Origin: Clostridia bacterium
GTDB taxonomy: Bacteria; Bacillota; Clostridia; Oscillospirales; RGIG577
Reading direction: 5' to 3'
Assembly (NCBI GenBank): GCA_017405765.1
Contig: JAFQZS010000033.1
Coordinates: 1-64,000, forward strand
DNA: 64,000 nt
In this document: piece by piece, positions 53,001-62,861 of the stretch
How the letters are laid out: each line of letters starts with the position of its first letter
How positions within the stretch are numbered: position 1 is the stretch's first letter
The notes under the pieces: generated by a model
Told to the model about the DNA's origin: nothing
Databases searched by the model: none
What the model saw: the letters and a program-made list of their open reading frames with translations, nothing else
Translations under genes and position numbers: made by a program

Positions 53001-56000
53001 TTTCCGGACGCTATCACAGCGCCAAGCGTAAGGCTTTCGTCGTTTTTAAGCGTTTTTTCGGCGCGCGAAAATACGCAGGGGTCTATCACGCCGCCGAACG
53101 TCTGCTTGTTAACTCGCAAAGCCTCGTGCAAAAGCTCGGCTGCATTCGAAAGCCTTTCTCGCACGTCTCTTCTGTCTGTCGTTATCAAAAGCTCGTCGGT
53201 ATCTCCGAAGAACGCCGCGACAAGATAACTTTCCGCGTTCTTTTCGCCGCGGGAGCGCCGTTTCACAATAAGCAGTCTGTCGCTTTCATTATAGCTTGTT
53301 TCTATAAAAAGGTTTGAAAACGTGCGGTGCTCCTCATCCTGTGAAAACGATGCGATGACCGGCTCAAAATACATCGAAAGACAGACGTTGCGCGTTCTCT
53401 TCAGCGCATTCTTTACCGTGGCCGTTCGTATCTCAAGAGGCTTTCCCGCACCTGATAAAACGTCCAGCTTTGTTATAAAGCCGTGCCCTTCGGCCGAAAA
53501 TTCGGCGCTGTGCGTCAAAAAGCGCACGCTGTAAAAAACGCTTTTATCGTATGCGGGCGAAAACGTTAGCCCCATGGCGCTTTTTGTATCTTTTTCCCCC
53601 GCAAAAAAGAAGATCCCCTTAGGATCCTCCGCGTGAAATCCTCTGCGTGAAACTAAAACTCCTTCAGACCTTGTAAAACCGGCGCCCGCATCTGTTATGA
53701 CGCTTGAAAAACGCAAGGACCCCAATACATGCGCGCGCGGCGCGAAAGCGTCTATATCCTCGGCTTCAAGCTCAAAGCGCGCGCTTTCGGCCTTGCTTAC
53801 CCCCGTCTTTTTTAAATACGGGTATTTTCTTTTTTCCGCCTTTATATTAAGTTCAGCCCTTTCCTTTAAAAAAGGTGAGAACGCGCTCATCCTTTTGTCC
53901 GACATAAAGCGCCTCTGCATTATATTCCCAAAAACGGCGTTTGCGCATGATACAAGGCTCATGCCCAGATGGTGCGCCATATAAGTCTTTACGGGAGCAT
54001 AATGCTCACCGCTCGCCCTGTTCTCAAAATCAAGCGCTTCATAAAAGCCGTATCTGCCCGAAGGACTTATGTTCGCCATAAGCCTTAAATTATCAAAAGC
54101 CGCCCTCTTGTCCGTTAAAAGCGCAAGATATGACGAATAAGGCGAAATAACGAGCGATCCGTCGGCGTCGCGTCTTTTGGCGATGTCGGGTATACCGAAC
54201 GCCTTGTACTGATATGCAAGACTGCCGTCAAATGCGCAGTAAGCGCTTTCCGATATGCCGAAAATATTATTTCTGCCCACACGCGCTCTCTGGCAGAACA
54301 CAGAGAATCTTAAGCTCTCGTAGATGAGCGAATTATAATACGGCGGCATGAACAGCGCGGGCATGAAATATTCAAACATCGTCCCCGTCCATGAATAAAG
54401 CCCTCCGAAGCGCCCCACCTTTGCGCAGTCGCGCGAGAGCGCTTTCCAGTGTTCGGGCGGCACATGGCCTAGCGCGCAGGCGATAAAACTCGTCTGGCGC
54501 GCTTCCGACGCGAGCAGATCGTAATACGCCTCGTCCGCTTTTCCCTCGCTTATGTTACAGCCCACATGAAAAAGGCGCCTCTCTTTTGAATACAATACGG
54601 AAAAATCCGCCTCTTTGATGAGTTTCCCTATGCTTATTATAAGCTCGTTCGGCGCGCCTAAGTCCTTTAAGCCCTCTTTGAGCGTTATAAGGCAGGCTGC
54701 GAAGTTTCCGCTGTCTACAGTTGACACGTAGTTCGGCGAAAGCACAGAAAGCGAGCGCGTATCGTACCAATTATAATGGTGACCGTGGTATTTTTTCAGC
54801 TTCAATACGGTTTTTATCGTGTTTTCGACATAAGAAAAAAGCTCGGTTTTATCAATGAAAGCAAAATCATACGCCGCAAGCATGCTTACAAGCGACAGCC
54901 CTATATTTGTGGGCGACGTTCTGTGCGCCGCTCCTATATAAGGCTCGACCTGAAAATTGTCGGGAATGAGATAATTGTCAAACGGCGTAATAAGATCTTT
55001 AAAGTATCCCCACATGGCTTTTGCCTGCGCCCTAAGCTCATCTTTTTGCCCGCTTGAGAGCGCGTCTTTTGGGCGCACGTCACGGCTCATCGCATAAGCC
55101 GCCGCGGGAGCAGCCGCAAAAATGATCGCCACTGTTAGCGACAGTATGGTGTGCGGGAAAAAAAGAAGCGCTGCCGAAGAAAGCGGACATACGAACATGT
55201 ATCGTATATATGCGCCTAAAGTGTCTCCCTTCGACGAAGCAAACTGTGTGCTCGACCACTCAAGCATATTCTTTTTCGTGACCATAAGCCGCCACACGCT
55301 TATAAGAGCGCAGCTTATATTTTGCACCGCTTCAAACGGCAGTATCGCAAACGATGTTAAAGCTCTTAGCGCACTTCTTTGTATTCCGCTCAAATGACGC
55401 GAAAACGGTCTTGTAATCTGCTTGGCTCTTATTCGTGCGATCATGCTGCCTAAAACGGGGAGAAACAGATTTATTATCATCATGGCAAACGGAATATATC
55501 CGAACGAAGGGGCCGCGGCCACAGTTGCCGCCGTAGTAAACATCATGCCGGCCGGCATGAGCGAACGCAGCATCGTTTCGGCTATCTTTACTCTCCCCAA
55601 AACGCCTATGGGATTTTTAACCTTTTTCCCTTCTTTGTTTCTCACTCTGAAAAACAGCCACGGCAAAAGCTGAAAATCGCCGCGCGTCCAACGCGCCTGG
55701 CGCACAAAAAACGATTTGAAGTCTTTAGGCTCTTCGTCGCTCCATTCCACATCGGAGACAAAACCCACACGGACATAGGCGCCTTCAAGCAGATCATGGC
55801 TTAAAACCGCGTTGTCGGCTATAGCACAAAACAGCACGCGCGAAAAAACACGCGGAGAAAAAAGCCCCTTTCCTATATATGTGCCGTCTCCGAAACGGTC
55901 CTGATACTTATCTCCTCTCAGATCGGAATAAGACGAAACTCCGCCCGCGCCCGATATCATCCTTAAAAACAGCGAAGCATCTTCACCGCACAGGTTTGGA

Positions 56001-57538
56001 ACGATCCGCGGCTGAAGTATGCCGTATCCCGCCGAAACGCGCGCATTGTCGGCCGAGATCTGCGGCGCGTTCATCGGGTGTGCCGCCGCTTCTATAAGAC
56101 GTATCAGAGAATGCGGAGTAGGGCGCGTGTCAAAGTCGAATGTCACAACGTGCTCAAACGAAGATATATCCCGCTTACATATTATTTTTGAAAAAGTGCC
56201 GCGCTCTTTTTTGTCGATAAGGCGCGAAAGCTCTAACAGAGCTCCGCGCTTTCGCTCGTAAGACATATATTTTTTATCTTTTTCATTGTAAATGCGGCTG
56301 CGGACAAAAAGACAGAACGGTTCGCTTTCATATTTTTCGTTTAGCCGCTCTATAACATTGCATGCATAAGCGACGAGCTTTTCGTCCTTCTCGCAGTATT
56401 GGGTCTCGCTGTCTTTCAGATCTCCCAGAATGCCGAAAGATATATTGTCGTCTCTGTTTGAAAGATAGTATTCCTCTAAAAGAACGCCGAAGCGGTCGAT
56501 CGACGCGCACGAATCTATAAGCAAAGATATCACCGCAAGCGTGCGATGGGAGTCAGGTATTCCGTCGGAAAAATCCATGCGCAGCACCTCCGCAGGCGGG
56601 CTTTGAGAAAGGCCGATGCGCGCTGCAAGCTTTTTTACGATATCAAGAATAAAAACAGAAGCGAAGACCGTACCAAGCGCGCTGCCTGTAAAAAGAGCCG
56701 TAAAAAACGCGCCTATCGCGGTGAGCGCCGTAATATAAAATATATGCGCCGACGCCGCGTCACGCCGCTCTTTGTTAAGCTCTGATATCCCCTCGGTAAG
56801 CAAAAATCCCACGTGCCGTTTTCTTTCGTCCGTTTCGATTTTTGCCGCATGAACTACGATCCTTGCCGCCTCCGTCTCGCTTATCTTTTCAAGACGGGCA
56901 AGCTTTTCTATGCGGCTGTGATAGTAAAGGCGCGTTTTTTTATCCATACGCGGATATACGTAAGAAGGGTCGCGCGAAAGCGCGCTTTCAACAGGGCTTG
57001 CCTCAAAAAACACGTCGGAAAAATCCATGGAAGAAAGTTTAGAAAGCGACGTTACGCCGTTTTTAAAGAGCGCCGCATTCTCCTCGTTTTCCCCTGCCAG
57101 CCTTACCGCAAGCGCAAGCTTCAGCATAATATCAAAGCAGCCCAGCTCGCTGTTTTTAAGCTCATATTCACAGGCCGCGTTTTTTAGATATCTTGAAAGC
57201 TCCTCTTTTTTTACAAGGTTCTCATGCTCGGAAGCGTACCTGTATGCCAGCATAAACGAAATGGGGTACTTTACGCCGGATACCTTTACCGAGCGCATTT
57301 TTCCTAGTTTTCCGGCTTCGCGCAGCGCCTCCCCGACCGTCTGCGATATCATATCCTCGTTATCGTAAAGCCATGCCATGCTCTCGGTGCGCGGGCGTCT
57401 TTTAAAGGCGTTTGCCTTATTGCGAATGACCGCAAGAGACAGACGCGCAAGGCTGCACGCCGTCCGCGCCGACGTTGTGCGCTTTCTGATATCGATACAG
57501 CTTAAATCATCTTCCGAAACAAAACCTCTTGCAAACAT
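50024..57538 (-). CDS. ndvB: Giant GT84/GH94 protein, cyclic beta-1,2-glucan synthase-like
   Basis: The 2504-residue protein follows the NdvB plan. An N-terminal helical region is followed by membrane helices (about 268-300) and a GT84 transferase with DFD near 467 and RQARWTRGDFQ near 614. More helices follow near 650 and 790. A glycoamylase-like domain comes next (about 870-1200, MFEYFMPALFMPPYYNS, HHLGMSL), then carbohydrate-binding regions and a C-terminal GH94 phosphorylase domain (GFRDQLQDCLSVMY near 2046, GGGDWNDGFNKVG near 2187). NdvB makes cyclic glucans from UDP-glucose, with GH94 trimming chain length. The product here is inferred. It starts after GGAG. Confidence 0.9.
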   Translation of the reverse strand: MFARGFVSEDDLSCIDIRKRTTSARTACSLARLSLAVIRNKANAFKRRPRTESMAWLYDNEDMISQTVGEALREAGKLGKMRSVKVSGVKYPISFMLAYRYASEHENLVKKEELSRYLKNAACEYELKNSELGCFDIMLKLALAVRLAGENEENAALFKNGVTSLSKLSSMDFSDVFFEASPVESALSRDPSYVYPRMDKKTRLYYHSRIEKLARLEKISETEAARIVVHAAKIETDERKRHVGFLLTEGISELNKERRDAASAHIFYITALTAIGAFFTALFTGSALGTVFASVFILDIVKKLAARIGLSQSPPAEVLRMDFSDGIPDSHRTLAVISLLIDSCASIDRFGVLLEEYYLSNRDDNISFGILGDLKDSETQYCEKDEKLVAYACNVIERLNEKYESEPFCLFVRSRIYNEKDKKYMSYERKRGALLELSRLIDKKERGTFSKIICKRDISSFEHVVTFDFDTRPTPHSLIRLIEAAAHPMNAPQISADNARVSAGYGILQPRIVPNLCGEDASLFLRMISGAGGVSSYSDLRGDKYQDRFGDGTYIGKGLFSPRVFSRVLFCAIADNAVLSHDLLEGAYVRVGFVSDVEWSDEEPKDFKSFFVRQARWTRGDFQLLPWLFFRVRNKEGKKVKNPIGVLGRVKIAETMLRSLMPAGMMFTTAATVAAAPSFGYIPFAMMIINLFLPVLGSMIARIRAKQITRPFSRHLSGIQRSALRALTSFAILPFEAVQNISCALISVWRLMVTKKNMLEWSSTQFASSKGDTLGAYIRYMFVCPLSSAALLFFPHTILSLTVAIIFAAAPAAAYAMSRDVRPKDALSSGQKDELRAQAKAMWGYFKDLITPFDNYLIPDNFQVEPYIGAAHRTSPTNIGLSLVSMLAAYDFAFIDKTELFSYVENTIKTVLKLKKYHGHHYNWYDTRSLSVLSPNYVSTVDSGNFAACLITLKEGLKDLGAPNELIISIGKLIKEADFSVLYSKERRLFHVGCNISEGKADEAYYDLLASEARQTSFIACALGHVPPEHWKALSRDCAKVGRFGGLYSWTGTMFEYFMPALFMPPYYNSLIYESLRFSVFCQRARVGRNNIFGISESAYCAFDGSLAYQYKAFGIPDIAKRRDADGSLVISPYSSYLALLTDKRAAFDNLRLMANISPSGRYGFYEALDFENRASGEHYAPVKTYMAHHLGMSLVSCANAVFGNIMQRRFMSDKRMSAFSPFLKERAELNIKAEKRKYPYLKKTGVSKAESARFELEAEDIDAFAPRAHVLGSLRFSSVITDAGAGFTRSEGVLVSRRGFHAEDPKGIFFFAGEKDTKSAMGLTFSPAYDKSVFYSVRFLTHSAEFSAEGHGFITKLDVLSGAGKPLEIRTATVKNALKRTRNVCLSMYFEPVIASFSQDEEHRTFSNLFIETSYNESDRLLIVKRRSRGEKNAESYLVAAFFGDTDELLITTDRRDVRERLSNAAELLHEALRVNKQTFGGVIDPCVFSRAEKTLKNDESLTLGAVIASGKDLSELLTLARSHRNKGEQEALCNEALARAAAENDIGRLGAEIRRRALDILPCLYLNMPQRDALSKYIVNNVQPKCALWKYCVSGDLPILIYVLKGEEDGDGLREAFKMLLLFYMRGVEADLIVPYKEQGGYLRPLETFIRETAHDCALFSLLDAHGGVHIINTLAIPHEDETLIMSCAAYVFGEDKISRSSRSAPKAHIERCAPGWDLSQLKLQNGIGGFSENGYVVASVPAAPYSHILSNGRAGALLTSAGGGYSFIDNARENKLTPMTFDAICEPPTETTRLIFSGEERLLERPEGRGKRHVKYTAGAAEYSFSGQGVRARETVFIPFETDAVCRIIDIYNDTDKPISIRTAFTAPLLLGAVENDSFRHIVTSYDEKTKAVTAKNAANSDFPESRAYIYCDTLSAFTCEYEDVLKGRYDTKKTGYTRRACFSVCCDKELAPNESASFVIMLGAFSKESDLLKAIERADVRNMRSELLNVKKTFGSLFGKIKISSPDEKLDMLFNGPLLYQTYICRIMARTSFYQCGGAWGFRDQLQDCLSVMYIDPDLVREHIIYACAHQFVEGDVQHWWHPIQPKEENESHRGVRSRYSDDRLWLVYTVMRYAEFTKDHDIFSQYAPFITQPPLDKSESESYATPKMSGESASVFEHCVRAVEASLSFGAHGLCRIGGGDWNDGFNKVGEEGKGESVWLSWFLSGILSDFSDVCERMGRCELSIKYRDISHRLSESIEREAWDSDRYIRAFYDDGEPLGARGCSECQIDSLSQSFSVISQPESIGKRKLTALSTAVRELCDREHGIVRLFWPPFDDSPKNPGYVKGYAPGVRENGGQYTHASVWLCRALFWAGENDTAYELLSMQNPLNHTDTKEKALHYGAEPYVIAADVCSAGENAGRGGWSWYTGAASWYYIVTIEDLFGIRIKGGTLSFLPHLPSKWDAAKLTLEYREAKYSIEYRNIQKKNAAVRVTFDGEIMSGNEIPLSGDKKFHKVLVEV

Positions 57539-57621
57539 ATTCTTTCTCCGTTTAAGACCGATAAGTTTTTTGAATTATTCTGACCCTAAAGAAGAAAAAT
57601 ATGCGTCTTTAAGCTCCAAAG

Positions 57622-57650
57622 AAAAACGGCGGTGCTTTTTCGCACCGCCG
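57622..57650 (-). terminator. Terminator of the rnf operon
   Basis: CGGCGGTGC / GCACCGCCG with a six-base loop is followed on minus by TTTTTC, about 18 bases after the rnfB stop. The gap from here to the large gene has no clear promoter. Confidence 0.85.
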
Positions 57651-57668
57651 CCACAGCCGTTATTTTAT

Positions 57669-58535
57669 TTACTGCTTCGGGGTCACCGAAACGGGCTCGT
57701 TTGCCTTGTCGAAGAATATCGCCTTGTTCTTGTCTATCTTTATTATCTTCTTCGGGCACTTCTCAACGCACTTGCCGCACTCTATGCATTTTGAATAATC
57801 GATCTTTGCAAGGTTGTCGGTAACGGTTATTGCACCCGTTTCACATACCTTCGTGCACATACGGCAGCCTATGCAGCCGGCCGTGCACTTTTCCTTCATG
57901 GCCGCGCCCTTGTCGTGCGAATGGCACATTACGAAGATATTGCTGTCGTAAGGCACCATCTCTATTATCTTCTTGGGGCAGGCGTCGCGGCACATACCGC
58001 AGGCCACGCATTTTTCCTTGTCAACTACGGCTACGCCGTCTTCGATGCTTATAGCGCCGAATTTGCACACCTTTACGCAGGTGCCCAGACCTATGCAGCC
58101 GAATTCGCAATACTTTGTGCCGTTGCCGAATCTCATTGCCGATACGCAGTCGGTCACGCCGTCGTATTCATACTTAAGGCGGGCAGCTATATTATTCTTT
58201 CCGGAGCAAACTACGCGCGCGCCGTAACGAACGGCGTCGGCAGCCGGAGACATGCCCATTATGCTTGCTATACGGTCGGCAGTCTCTTTCGACGATACGG
58301 GACAGGAGTTGGGCTTCGCCTTTCCCTCAACAATGGCCGTAGCCAGCGCGTTGCAGCCTGCAAATCCGCAGCCGCCGCAGTTCGCGCCGGGGAGAGTCTC
58401 CGCTATTTCGCCAATACGCTCGTCTGTATCAACGGCAAACACCTTGGACGCTATGCCTAAAATTATGCCGAATATAAGTCCGAGTATTGCGAGCGTTCCT
58501 ACGGCGTATACTATGTTCATTACATCTATATTCAT
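57669..58535 (-). CDS. rnfB: Rnf complex subunit B (Fe-S protein)
   Basis: RnfB is the ferredoxin-facing subunit of the ferredoxin:NAD+ oxidoreductase. The 288-residue protein has an N-terminal membrane helix and a cluster domain with LPGANCGGCGFAGCNALA. Several ferredoxin-type CxxCxxCxxxC(P) motifs follow (FGCIGLGTCVKVC, CVACGMCRDACP, CIGCRMCTKVC, CIECGKCVEKCP). It is the last gene of the operon. Confidence 0.96.
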   Translation of the reverse strand: MNIDVMNIVYAVGTLAILGLIFGIILGIASKVFAVDTDERIGEIAETLPGANCGGCGFAGCNALATAIVEGKAKPNSCPVSSKETADRIASIMGMSPAADAVRYGARVVCSGKNNIAARLKYEYDGVTDCVSAMRFGNGTKYCEFGCIGLGTCVKVCKFGAISIEDGVAVVDKEKCVACGMCRDACPKKIIEMVPYDSNIFVMCHSHDKGAAMKEKCTAGCIGCRMCTKVCETGAITVTDNLAKIDYSKCIECGKCVEKCPKKIIKIDKNKAIFFDKANEPVSVTPKQ

Positions 58536-58547
58536 TATACACGCCTC

Positions 58548-59132
58548 CTACATAACCTTGAGACCCGAGAATCCCATGAAAGCGATAGCCATGAGCGAAG
58601 CGCTTACAAGCGCTATCGGCAGACCTTCAAAGCTCTTGGGGATATCGGAATACTCAAGTCTTTCACGAACCGACGCAAACAATACGATTGCCAAAGTGAA
58701 GCCTATCGCAGCCGTAAAGCCGTATACTACGGATTCGATAAAGTTGTAATCGTTCTGGATATTGAGAAGCGCAACGCCCAGCACGGCGCAGTTCGTCGTA
58801 ATGAGCGGCAGATAAATGCCGAGCGACGAATAGAGCGCCGGCATCATCTTCTGAAGCGCCATCTCTATAAACTGCACCAAAGATGCGATTACGAGAATGA
58901 ATACGACTGTCTGCATAAATCCAAGTCCGAAACGGTCAAGGATAAAGTGCTGTATAAGCCACGTTATAGCAGAAGCTATGGTCATTGTGAACGTTACCGC
59001 CATGCCCATGCCGCTTGCTGTCTCAACTTTTTTGGAAACGCCCAAGAACGGGCAGATACCTAAGAATTTGTTGAAAATAAAGTTTTCAACGAGTACTGCG
59101 CCGAGGGCAATAGAGAATAATGACGTCAGCAT
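58548..59132 (-). CDS. rnfA: Rnf complex subunit A
   Basis: RnfA is a six-helix membrane subunit. The 194-residue protein begins [31 protein letters not shown], with the conserved cysteine in GICPF, and has the matching [13 protein letters not shown] half-site. The paired cysteines hold a membrane [2Fe-2S] cluster with RnfE. Its start shares one base with the rnfE stop. Confidence 0.96.
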   Translation of the reverse strand: MLTSLFSIALGAVLVENFIFNKFLGICPFLGVSKKVETASGMGMAVTFTMTIASAITWLIQHFILDRFGLGFMQTVVFILVIASLVQFIEMALQKMMPALYSSLGIYLPLITTNCAVLGVALLNIQNDYNFIESVVYGFTAAIGFTLAIVLFASVRERLEYSDIPKSFEGLPIALVSASLMAIAFMGFSGLKVM

Positions 59133-59758
59133 TATGCATTACCCTCCTTCTTCTCTTTTTTCTTTCTCTGGATCACCTGGATCACCGCAACGATTATCGC
59201 AAGTACCAAGAATCCGCCGGGAGCCATGCCTATTATCGAAGCGGGCTCGAACGCGGGGCCGAATACCTCGTGGCCCAAGAACGTGCCGGAACCGAATATC
59301 TCGCGCACCGTCGCTATAATAAACAGCGCGAACGTAAAGCCGAGTCCCATCGTAAGTCCGTCAAAGAAGGACGCGCCTACGGTCCTCTTGGAAGCGTACG
59401 CTTCCGCACGGCCGAGTATTATGCAGTTTACGACTATAAGCGGTATGAAAAGACCGAGCGACTTTGAAAGCGACGGAACGTAAGCCTTCAAAAGCAGGTC
59501 AATCATCGTAACGAATCCCGCGATTATTACGATATATGCCGCTATTCTTATCTTTTTCGGTATCACCTTTCTCAGAAGCGATATAACCACATTCGAGGCA
59601 ATGAGTACGACCATTGCCGAAACGCCCATGCCTAGTCCGTTCTCAACGCTGGAGGTAGTTGCCAGCGTGGGACACATGCCGAGCGTCTGTACGAGCACCG
59701 GGTTGTTCGTAAGTATGCCCGATTTAAACATTTCGCCTACTTTAAAGTTTTTAGCCAT
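59132..59758 (-). CDS. rnfE: Rnf complex subunit E
   Basis: RnfE is the inverted partner of RnfA. The 208-residue protein has [20 protein letters not shown] and [14 protein letters not shown] with the conserved cysteines. Start 59758 is chosen because GGGAGGAGG precedes it; the frame opens 18 codons earlier inside rnfG. It is coupled to rnfA. Confidence 0.95.
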   Translation of the reverse strand: MAKNFKVGEMFKSGILTNNPVLVQTLGMCPTLATTSSVENGLGMGVSAMVVLIASNVVISLLRKVIPKKIRIAAYIVIIAGFVTMIDLLLKAYVPSLSKSLGLFIPLIVVNCIILGRAEAYASKRTVGASFFDGLTMGLGFTFALFIIATVREIFGSGTFLGHEVFGPAFEPASIIGMAPGGFLVLAIIVAVIQVIQRKKKEKKEGNA

Positions 59759-59774
59759 ATCCTTCGCCTCCTCC

Positions 59775-60377
59775 CTAATTTGCCTGTGCCGCAACTTCTG
59801 CGGCAACGTCAATTGCTAAGTTTACGCCCGTAGTTACCGCCGTGGACGAGATCGTAGCGCCCGAAATGGCGCGTATCTCCGACGGGCCGGGTTCACTGTT
59901 CTTTATTACCGCAATAGGCCCTGTGATGCCGTCATACTGCGTAATAAATTCTTCTTCCGTCACGCGCGTGCCGAGTCCGGGAGTCTCCGAGTTCGTCGAA
60001 AGAACGCGCACGCTCTTTACAGAGCCGTCGGGAAGCACGCCTACCATGAGGTCGATAGCGCCTCCGAAGCCGTTCGGCGAAGAAGCGACGGCGTATCCCA
60101 TTATCTCGCCGTCTGCGCCGTATGCGGCGTAAACGGAGGAGATGCGCTTTTTGTCAACGTCGGCGGGGACCGCAAGCTGTTCTGTACTCGAAGCGTCGGG
60201 ATAAATGCTTGCGATAGCGTTATCTATCTCAAGCTGAGCCTGATATGCTATCTGATCCTTTGTTATCGAATTTACAAATCCCAATACGAGCGCGACACAG
60301 AAGGTTATGATGAACAGTATTATGCCGAGCTTTGCAATGCCGGCTTCTTTCTTTTTAGGTTTAACTGCCTGCGTCAT
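59775..60377 (-). CDS. rnfG: Rnf complex subunit G (covalent FMN)
   Basis: RnfG carries FMN bound to a threonine outside the membrane. The 200-residue protein has a membrane helix (about 18-38) and the flavinylation site in RAISGATISSTAVTTGV. Its start overlaps the rnfD stop by four bases. No apbE flavin transferase gene is in the window, although the enzyme is needed. Confidence 0.95.
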   Translation of the reverse strand: MTQAVKPKKKEAGIAKLGIILFIITFCVALVLGFVNSITKDQIAYQAQLEIDNAIASIYPDASSTEQLAVPADVDKKRISSVYAAYGADGEIMGYAVASSPNGFGGAIDLMVGVLPDGSVKSVRVLSTNSETPGLGTRVTEEEFITQYDGITGPIAVIKNSEPGPSEIRAISGATISSTAVTTGVNLAIDVAAEVAAQAN

Positions 60378-61348
60378 TTTTTATCCCCCTCTCCGAATGC
60401 CTTCGGCTTCGTATGGGTATCTATGAGCCATACGCAGGCATTCATAAGAAGAATCGAATAAGACACGCCTTCGGGATATGAGCCGAAATATCTGATAAAT
60501 ACCGTAAGCAGACCGCAGCCTACTCCGAATATGATCTGTCCTTTTTTAGTTACGGGAGAAGTAGCATAGTCCGTCGCCATGAATATAGCGCCCAGCATAA
60601 GGCCGCCGCTTAAAACATGCGAAAGCATGAACTCAAGGTTGTTGTTGCCCTTTGCAAATATGAACGTAAGAACAGCGACCGTAAGTATGTAAGCAAGCGG
60701 GATACGCACGGATATCACCTTGCGTATAACGAGATACGCGCCGCCTATAAGAAGGCAGAGAGCGCTCGTTTCGCCTATACATCCTCCCACGTCACCTATA
60801 AACAGGTTAAACAGGCCCGCGTCCGGGATATTGCCCGCCTTTAACGCAACGAGCGGAGTTGCCGTTGCTATCGCGTCCGTCGCCGGAGTAGCGAAAAGCG
60901 GCAGCACCGTATGCGGAGCCGTCCATGTAGTCATAATTACCGCCCATGAGAATAAAAACGCACGTGCAGCCAGCGCGGGGTTCATAAAGTTCTGACCCAG
61001 ACCGCCGAAGAACTGCTTTACAACGATTATTGCAAACGCGCCGCCCACTATACCTATCCACAGCGGCGCGGCCACAGGCAGATTATATGCAAGGAGGATA
61101 CCCGTGACTACCGCGGATAAGTCTCCTATGGTATTGTAGCCTTTTTTTGTTATCTTGTTATATGCCCATTCCGACACAAGGCAGGCCGCTACCGTTATGA
61201 TAATGTGCATGAGGGCTCTGGGTCCGAAGAAATATACTCCGACTACGCCGGCAGGCACGAGCGCGATTATAACGTCGCGCATTATCTTTGTTACGGTCTC
61301 ATCCGACCTCATATGCGGCGATGATGACATGACATAGCTTGTATTCAA
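60374..61348 (-). CDS. rnfD: Rnf complex subunit D
   Basis: RnfD is a large membrane subunit with ten or so helices and a covalent FMN. The 324-residue protein shows the flavin site in TDAIATATPLVALK and FGGLGQNFMNPALAARAFLFSW. It lies 84 bases after rnfC with no terminator visible between. Confidence 0.95.
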   Translation of the reverse strand: MNTSYVMSSSPHMRSDETVTKIMRDVIIALVPAGVVGVYFFGPRALMHIIITVAACLVSEWAYNKITKKGYNTIGDLSAVVTGILLAYNLPVAAPLWIGIVGGAFAIIVVKQFFGGLGQNFMNPALAARAFLFSWAVIMTTWTAPHTVLPLFATPATDAIATATPLVALKAGNIPDAGLFNLFIGDVGGCIGETSALCLLIGGAYLVIRKVISVRIPLAYILTVAVLTFIFAKGNNNLEFMLSHVLSGGLMLGAIFMATDYATSPVTKKGQIIFGVGCGLLTVFIRYFGSYPEGVSYSILLMNACVWLIDTHTKPKAFGEGDKK

Positions 61349-61432
61349 ATACTCACGCCTCCTACTGATTATTTTATACGACGGACAAACGCCCCTTCGT
61401 ATATATCGGCAATTTAAAATAATGTAAAGAAA

Positions 61433-62794
61433 TTATGAAGCTTGTTTTTCCGCTTCTTTCTTCGCTTTTTCTTCCTCGGCGCGCCGACGTCGTATTTCCC
61501 CAACCTTGGCCTTCGCGTCGCGGATGTTCTGAACGAGATACTTTTTGCCCGGACATGTAAAGCTGCATGTGCCGCATTCTATGCATGACATAACGTCATA
61601 CTTTTCAAGCTTTTCGTAATCCTTCTTTTCGGCATACATTGAAAGCATCACGGGAAGCAGGTTCATCGGGCACGCGGATATACATTTGCCGCATCTTATG
61701 CAATACGTGCGATCGGGCTTCGGGGCGCTCTTTTTCGTAAGACAGAGTATGCCGGAGGTAGTCTTTACGACCGGTATGTCCGTGCGGTACTGAGCCATTC
61801 CCATCATGGGACCGCCCATTATCACCTTCGCGGGCTCTTCCTTGAAGCCGCCGCACTTTTCAAGGACATAATCGAAGGTCGTGCCTATTCTTACTCTGAC
61901 GTTGGCCGTTGAGAATACGGCGTCGCCCGTTACTGTCACTATACGCTCGTAAAGCGGCTTTCTTTTCTGGATCATCTCATAAACCGCAAATACCGTACCT
62001 GCATTCATGATTATCGCGCCCACCTCGCTGGGAAGCTTTCCGGTAGGGATAACGCGCCCCGATACGGCATAAACGAGCTGCTTTTCGCCGCCTTGGGGAT
62101 ACTTTGTCTTAAGCGGTACGATCTCGATATCGCTGCGGTTTTTAACCATATCCTGATATCTGTCGATAACATCCTGCTTGTTATCCTCTACGGCGAAGTA
62201 TATTTTTGAGTTGAATATCTTCGTTATCGCCGTAAGACCGTCGATTATCTCATTCGGATACTCCATCATAAGACGGTAGTCGTTCGTAAGATACGGCTCG
62301 CATTCCGCGGCGTTTATGATCACGTAATCGATATTCATCTCCGCGCAGGATATTATTTTCGACGACGTGGGAAAGCCCGCGCCGCCCATGCCGACTATTC
62401 CGGCCTCGCGTATGAGCGAGATAAGCGTTTCACGGTCAAGATCCGCAAGACGGTCATTGAAAGAATAATCCTCGAACGGCTCGTCCTGATGATCGTTCTC
62501 GATTATAACGGACATGACCTCCACGCCTCTCGGATTGGGACAGGGCTTTATCTCAAGCACCTTACCCGAAACGCTTGAATGTACGGGAGCTGAAATAAAG
62601 GCTTTGGAATCGCCTATTTTCTGCCCCATTTTAACATGGTCTCCCACTGCCACCAGCGGCTCGCACGGCGCCCCGATATGCTGTGACAGAGGGATGATCA
62701 CCTTATCAGGCGCGTCGATAGTCACGATGGCTTTGTCTTTTGAAAGCTCTTTAAAATCGTGAGGATGTGCGCCACCCTTAAAGGTTCTTTTCAA
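61433..62794 (-). CDS. rnfC: Rnf complex subunit C (NADH-binding)
   Basis: RnfC holds the NAD and FMN site and two [4Fe-4S] clusters. The 453-residue protein starts (M)KRTFKGGAHPHDFKELSKDK and has GMGGAGFPTSSKI for nucleotide binding. CIRCGKCISACPMNLLP and CIECGTCSFTCPGKKYL follow. The start is TTG with AGAGGTG seven bases upstream. The order C-D-G-E-A-B is the clostridial rnf order. Confidence 0.95.
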   Translation of the reverse strand: MKRTFKGGAHPHDFKELSKDKAIVTIDAPDKVIIPLSQHIGAPCEPLVAVGDHVKMGQKIGDSKAFISAPVHSSVSGKVLEIKPCPNPRGVEVMSVIIENDHQDEPFEDYSFNDRLADLDRETLISLIREAGIVGMGGAGFPTSSKIISCAEMNIDYVIINAAECEPYLTNDYRLMMEYPNEIIDGLTAITKIFNSKIYFAVEDNKQDVIDRYQDMVKNRSDIEIVPLKTKYPQGGEKQLVYAVSGRVIPTGKLPSEVGAIIMNAGTVFAVYEMIQKRKPLYERIVTVTGDAVFSTANVRVRIGTTFDYVLEKCGGFKEEPAKVIMGGPMMGMAQYRTDIPVVKTTSGILCLTKKSAPKPDRTYCIRCGKCISACPMNLLPVMLSMYAEKKDYEKLEKYDVMSCIECGTCSFTCPGKKYLVQNIRDAKAKVGEIRRRRAEEEKAKKEAEKQAS

Positions 62795-62861
62795 TTCAAA
62801 TCACCTCTTATCCTAAACTTTTACATCATAATACATGTTGTATCATAGTATAACCTTTAAA

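Noticed and set aside
50024-57538. Assembly fusion of several genes
   Set aside because: The domain order and total length match known NdvB/Cgs proteins, and one frame is open throughout.
57669-62794. Na+-translocating NADH:quinone reductase (Nqr) operon
   Set aside because: RnfB with its multiple ferredoxin motifs and the C-D-G-E-A-B order identify Rnf; no nqrF is present.
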